From: Spiroplasma endosymbiont of Danaus chrysippus
Lineage (GTDB): Bacteria > Bacillota_I > Bacilli_A > Mycoplasmatales > VBWQ01
DNA length: 33,561 nt
Direction of reading: 5' to 3'
NCBI RefSeq assembly: GCF_902809815.1
Contig: NZ_CADDIL010000006.1
Span: forward strand, 91,912 to 125,472
The stretch's first letter is position 1. Every line of letters starts with the position of its first letter. The translations under genes were made by a program, and so were the position numbers. Of this stretch, positions 29,434 through 33,561 are shown one piece after another. The notes under the pieces are model-generated. The model searched no databases and had not been told where the DNA came from. It saw nothing but the letters and a program-made list of their open reading frames with translations.

Positions 29434-29751
29434 ATGTGACCATTTAAAAAAAATGAAGATAGTCCAAGAACAAAAGTTAATAAAAAAGAAGAAGAAAATT
29501 GAAATAGAATGAAAGAATGAGATAAAAGACAAGAAGAAAAAAGAGAAGAAAATAAAAAACGAGAATTAGAAAAACAAAAGGAAAAAGAAAGAGAGGCAGA
29601 ACGGCAAGAAAAAGAATTTAAAAAAGTAAAAGAAAAATTATTAAAAGATGAAGCAGAAAAATCTGAAAGACAAAAAAGATTAGATAATTCTACTCTAAAT
29701 AGAGATTTATTACACCCTACTTTTGCACGTAATAATTTTCCAAAATTTTAG
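29434..29751 (+). CDS. highly charged coiled-coil protein (105 aa)
   Basis: After MWPFKKNEDSPRTK, residues about 15-90 are an almost uninterrupted Lys/Glu/Arg helix (KREENKKRELEKQKEKERE and similar), certainly helical and probably a coiled coil. It ends in LLHPTFARNNFPKF. AGAAAGGA lies upstream, and the gene lies between two terminators, so it is transcribed on its own or by read-through. Phage scaffolding proteins are often small, charged and helical, which makes scaffold one guess. The composition alone gives no function. Confidence 0.6.
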
Positions 29752-29794
29752 ATACCTTATTAAATAAATAGTCATTGTAATATTTTATAAATAA

Positions 29795-29821
29795 AAAAAG
29801 TTACCTAAATGGTAACTTTTT
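29795..29821. terminator. bidirectional terminator
   Basis: AAAAAGTTACC and GGTAACTTTTT form an 11-bp stem around TAAAT, with A/T runs on both sides, between the convergent genes at 29434-29751 and 29933-30166. A further small inverted repeat TTAGG...CCTAA follows at about 29823-29838. Confidence 0.8.
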
Positions 29822-29932
29822 AATTAGGTGCCAACCTAACAACAATATAATATTAAGAACTTTTTATTTCATATACTTACAAAAGTAAGTCTCTTAATTA
29901 TACATTATTTAAGATTAGTGGAGTAAATATTA

Positions 29933-30166
29933 TTAAAAAGTAATACTTGTAAAAATAATTACTTCTATAAAAGATAAAATTGATAATATTAAGAATATAA
30001 TACCAATAATGGTTTTTTTTTCTTTAAAATTTATTTTTTTATTTTTTTCGTAAGAGTTACAGAATAATAGTATCCCAGGTATTAAAGTAACCACTAAAAA
30101 CAAGGCTCCTATTATTGATAATTTAATTGCTAAGATTGGACTGATAGTTGTTGCTAATAATAACAT
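29933..30166 (-). CDS. small two-helix membrane protein, possible holin (77 aa)
   Basis: Two hydrophobic segments (about residues 10-35, AIKLSIIGALFLVVTLIPGI, and 51-75, TIIGIIFLILSILSFIEVII) flank a short basic loop (SYEKNKKINFKEKK). Size, topology and position after the late structural genes fit a class II holin, which times host membrane permeabilisation. Mollicutes lack a cell wall, so an endolysin would not be needed and none is seen. AAGGA lies about 11 bases before the ATG. Any small phage membrane protein would look alike. Confidence 0.55.
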   Translation of the reverse strand: MLLLATTISPILAIKLSIIGALFLVVTLIPGILLFCNSYEKNKKINFKEKKTIIGIIFLILSILSFIEVIIFTSITF

Positions 30167-30204
30167 AAAATTATTCCTTACTTTTTTGTTTTATTATAAC
30201 ATAA

Positions 30205-33159
30205 TTATCTAGGATTAAATACTATTTTCGAAATAGTTAATTTATAATATTTATAATATCTTATATATTGTATTATCCCTAAAACTAATTTTTCACTAAA
30301 TATACCAAGTTCTAATTGCATAATATTAGGTAATAATTGTATTTTTCACTTAAATTCTTTATCAGATAAATCACAAAAACCTAACATTGTATCTTTTTGA
30401 TTCTCAATGCTTTGGGTAGTAATATTATCTTCAATTTTACTTTGCATATAAGTACTTTCAATACTATATAAATTATATTCATTTCTATCAATTTCTATAC
30501 CTATTTTACCATTACCATAATATCCAGCAAATAATCCATGATATATAATATTATTGTCTTCGTAATATTTTAATTTTAATGGATTATTATAAATTGATAA
30601 TTCTTTTAAGTCTTTTGAAAAAAGAAAAGTTTGAGATTTAGATGGTTTAAATTCTTCTATTGTTGAACAACCACCTGCTTGGCGATTAATAAATTCTTCT
30701 GTTTCATATTCATAATGTAAATAAACATCTACACTTTTATAATATCTTTTTAAATCATTAAAAGTTTTAATTAATAATGTAGGGTCTAAATAATCTTTGA
30801 AATTAATATTTATTTCTAGTGGTTTGATTTTAGGGACTACATTTTCTACTCATGAATTATAATCTCATATTAATTTATCTTGTGTATGAGTAAATATATG
30901 TGTTTCTGGTATATTAACTTCTATACTTGGATTTGCTGGAATTATTACAATTTGTTTTGCTATATTTTGTGGACTTGGTGGTAATATTTTTGCTGGATAA
31001 CTAAATGTTGTTTCTTCTGTTTCACTATATTCATCATGATTTAATTTATATAAAGTAGTTCAATTAAAAGCATTACCAGTTAAATATCCCATATTATTAT
31101 ATCTAAACTGAGCAATTGATATTTCATTATAATCACCTTGATAAGTAAAAGGATTATCACTATAAAATGTATGTCTTTCTTCACCTTGATGTAAACTTTG
31201 TGTAACAATTGTATCAATAATATAAGCATAATTTGACCCATCAATAACTCCATTACTTGTCGGATTTCATTGACATTCAGTATCTTCATTAGTTAATGGT
31301 GAAGCAATATCTAAAAATTCTGTATCTTCTGCCATTATATATACTTTATCATCTATTATATGATTAAAAATTTCTTTTGTTTTCTTTTGTGATAAATCAA
31401 CTGTACTTATTTGTTCTTTTACTTCTAACTTTTTACCAGTTTTAGCATCTCATGGATAAACACTTACTCTATCACTTAATTTCATTGTCATAGCAGTTGT
31501 TGAAACATGTGAACCTAACATTTTACCTAATGCAAACTCACTTGAATTACTAAATACATTTAAAGGAATAAATCAATTATTATCATTATTACCAATAATA
31601 CTTGATAAATTTGAAGCAAAAAATGCACTCATAAATCCATTAAAAAATGGCATATTTTTATATTGTTGAGAATTTTGAGTAATAATAAATCCTACTGGAA
31701 TACCTAATGTTAAAGCATTTAATAATTTACCTACTAATGGAATTGAACTTAAAGCAAATGGTAATCATTGTACACTATCATAAGGCATTTGAATTAATGA
31801 ACTAAATACTACACTATTAAAATTTAATATTGCTGACATATATTTTTGTGATATTTTTTTATAATCAACAGTTGGTGAACCAATAACTAATCCAGTATCT
31901 GGGTCTTTATATTTAAAATTACTACTCATATCAACATTATATTCACCTTGTAAATTATTTATATTTCATTCACTATCTCAAAAGAATTTTGCTTTACCAA
32001 TAGCATCACCATTACTTTTAATTGCTAATTCTTTATTACATGTTAATATTCCTTGAAAATCTTTTTGAGCTAACATATCAAATTTTCTTGCTTCTAAAAA
32101 TTTTTGTCATGTATCATAATGAGTAAATCCAGTAGGTTTAGCGTCCATAATATTATAAAATGTTGTTTCTGTATGACTACTTGTTGTTATTTTATCATTT
32201 ATACCAGCAAGTAAACCACCATTATTTTTAACTTCAGTTGTAGATTTTTCATTATTACCAGCAATAAATAATCTTCTTGAAGCAAATACTTTACTTTCAA
32301 ATATTTCTTCATTATTTTGTTGTATTGGTTCTTGACCTTGAATTATTGGTCTTCCATAATAATAACAACTTGTTAATAATTCTAATCCATAACTTTGTCT
32401 ATGACTATATCTTACACCAATATCACGCATTAAAGTACGATTTAAAGTTACTTTTCCTTGTTGAATAGTTGGGAAAGCATAACCACTACCTGGGCTTGCA
32501 TATTGTACAAAATCAAGTGTATTTTGACCACTAGAAACTACTCTATCATTTAAACTACTAAAAGTTAATACTTGCATACTAAATGCACCATTATAAGGAC
32601 TATAATAATTTGTTACATTTGAAATATATAATAATTGTCTATCTTGATTTTTACCACTATTACCACCAATATTTTCATTTTCATCATTAAATACACAAAA
32701 AAATTGTAAATAATCATCAATTGTAATATGTTCTTCAAACATTACTAAAGTATATTGTCTTTTTGTTTGTACTGTTTTAAATATTTGATTATTTGGTAAA
32801 TTACTAAAATCAACACCACTTGTATCATCAATTAAATAAGCATTTCAATAATCACCAATTTTATATTGTTTTGTATAAAATTCATCTTGACCATTAACTT
32901 TATGTATTTCTTCATTAATTTTACCTTTATTTTTTTGATATATTTTTGTACTATTTTTTCAAATACATACAACTGGAGTAGTACCAGTTAATATTAATTC
33001 ATATTGACCAAAATCACTTATTTTACTATTAATAGGTTTATATCCAGTTTCAGTTAAAGGTATAGCACCATTATTAATAATAAATGGAAATATTTTTCAA
33101 TAACTACATCTTTTAATTAGCAATTGTTTTCTTTTTAATTGAAGATGTAGATGTTTCAT
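30205..33159 (-). CDS. putative tail-tip/knob protein (984 aa)
   Basis: One code-4 frame runs to the TAA at 30205-30207. The first 110 residues have strand-rich, Tyr/Gly-rich composition. Residues about 140-300 contain VTNYYSPYNGAFSMQVLTF and GRPIIQGQEPIQ. Residues about 430-520 form a long hydrophobic patch (VQWLPFALSSIPLVGKLLNA; TLGIPVGFIITQ; GFMSAFFASNLSSIIG) inside an otherwise soluble protein. The phi29 tail knob gp9 has a comparable hydrophobic loop that opens the host membrane, so a membrane-penetrating tip is a reasonable guess. The start at 33159 overlaps the preceding gene by 47 bp and lacks a strong ribosome binding site; a downstream start is possible. Confidence 0.55.
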
Positions 33160-33561
33160 TAATTGAATTTGTTGATGTATCATTTTTATTATCTCCTAAT
33201 AATTTTATTTCTTCTTTATCCTCTTCCATTATTTCTTTATAATGTTTTTTTGCTTGTTGTTTTGTTACTTCATCTAATTCAGCAATTGCTTGTGTATATG
33301 ACATTGTTCTATCTGCTAATCTTTGACTAATCATTTCTTGTTTTAATAATTGGTCAGTCATAGCAATAGGTAAAAATTTAAAACTATAAGGTCTATCACC
33401 AATACCATCTCATAATTTTTCATGAATTAATAACATATCAAAAAATCTATAAAAATAATATGAATAATGACTTATTTTAGTTTCTGTAGTTTCCATATCA
33501 TTTTTATTATTAAATAATGATTTAGTTTTATTTTCATAATTTACACCAGAAAATTCATTAT
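33113..33561 (-). CDS. putative phage portal protein, C-terminal part (partial)
   Basis: The visible 148 residues run off the window end. The segment YYFYRFFDMLLIHEKLWDGI is followed by LPIAMTDQLLKQEMISQRLA, DRTMSYTQAIAELDEVTKQQ and AKKHYKEIMEEDKEEIK. This pattern of a helical region, an 'AxxELD' turn and an acidic helical tail resembles the C-terminal crown/clip end of portal proteins. The tail is Ser/Thr/Asn-rich, then Lys-rich. The portal forms the ring at the head vertex through which TerL packages DNA. It is the first gene seen in the minus-strand late block, followed by the tail-tip gene. The assignment rests on this end only. Confidence 0.4.

Noticed and set aside
32277-32468. 63-residue plus-strand ORF
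   Set aside because: Antisense shadow of the long tail-tip gene.

Overview
The window is from a mollicute and most likely a Spiroplasma. The DNA is extremely AT-rich, and TGA is read as tryptophan inside conserved genes (rpsG, fusA, tuf, terL), so code 4 applies. Insertion sequences and a spiralin-like surface lipoprotein sit beside an otherwise ordinary str operon. All coordinates below were translated by eye with TGA = Trp, which joins many short standard-code ORFs into full genes.

Region 1 (1-2355) is mobile-element scrap: a gyrB fragment with an internal deletion, fused to a 5' piece of an IS256-type transposase, then an IS3-type element with clear inverted repeats, a 7-bp tandem repeat and an orphan C-terminal coding fragment. 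Region 2 (2575-11978) is chromosomal: a MATE exporter, an HU-type DNA-binding protein, a lipoprotein built from three apparently identical 282-bp units, the rpsL-rpsG-fusA operon, tuf with an unusual N-terminal extension, a nitroreductase and a DUF2779-like nuclease-fold protein. Strong hairpin terminators separate these units.

Region 3 (about 12030 to the window end) looks like a tailed dsDNA phage genome or prophage. Its anchors are a complete large terminase (14372-16078), a putative portal C-terminus cut by the window end (33113-33561), a 984-residue putative tail-tip protein, a 779-residue putative tail fibre/receptor-binding protein and several unassigned structural genes, all but terL on the minus strand. 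A plus-strand early module (24806-29751) encodes a string of very small proteins, a ribbon-helix-helix protein, a PD-(D/E)XK exonuclease, a RecT annealase and a RuvC-like resolvase. These form a Red-like recombination set. The minus-strand and plus-strand blocks diverge from a 423-bp intergenic region (24383-24805) rich in hairpins and TACGTA palindromes, which is the best candidate for a control region or origin.

The phage block is decaying. An IS256 copy (16561-17935, with an 8-bp target duplication) cuts off the last codons of one structural gene, and a 119-bp IS256 scar splits the next gene upstream. A UPF0236/ISLre2-like (Mbov_0401-type) transposase gene lies beside terL. No integrase, repressor, lysin or clear major capsid gene was recognised, so the element extends beyond the window, is defective, or both. 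No tRNA, rRNA or CRISPR array was seen.
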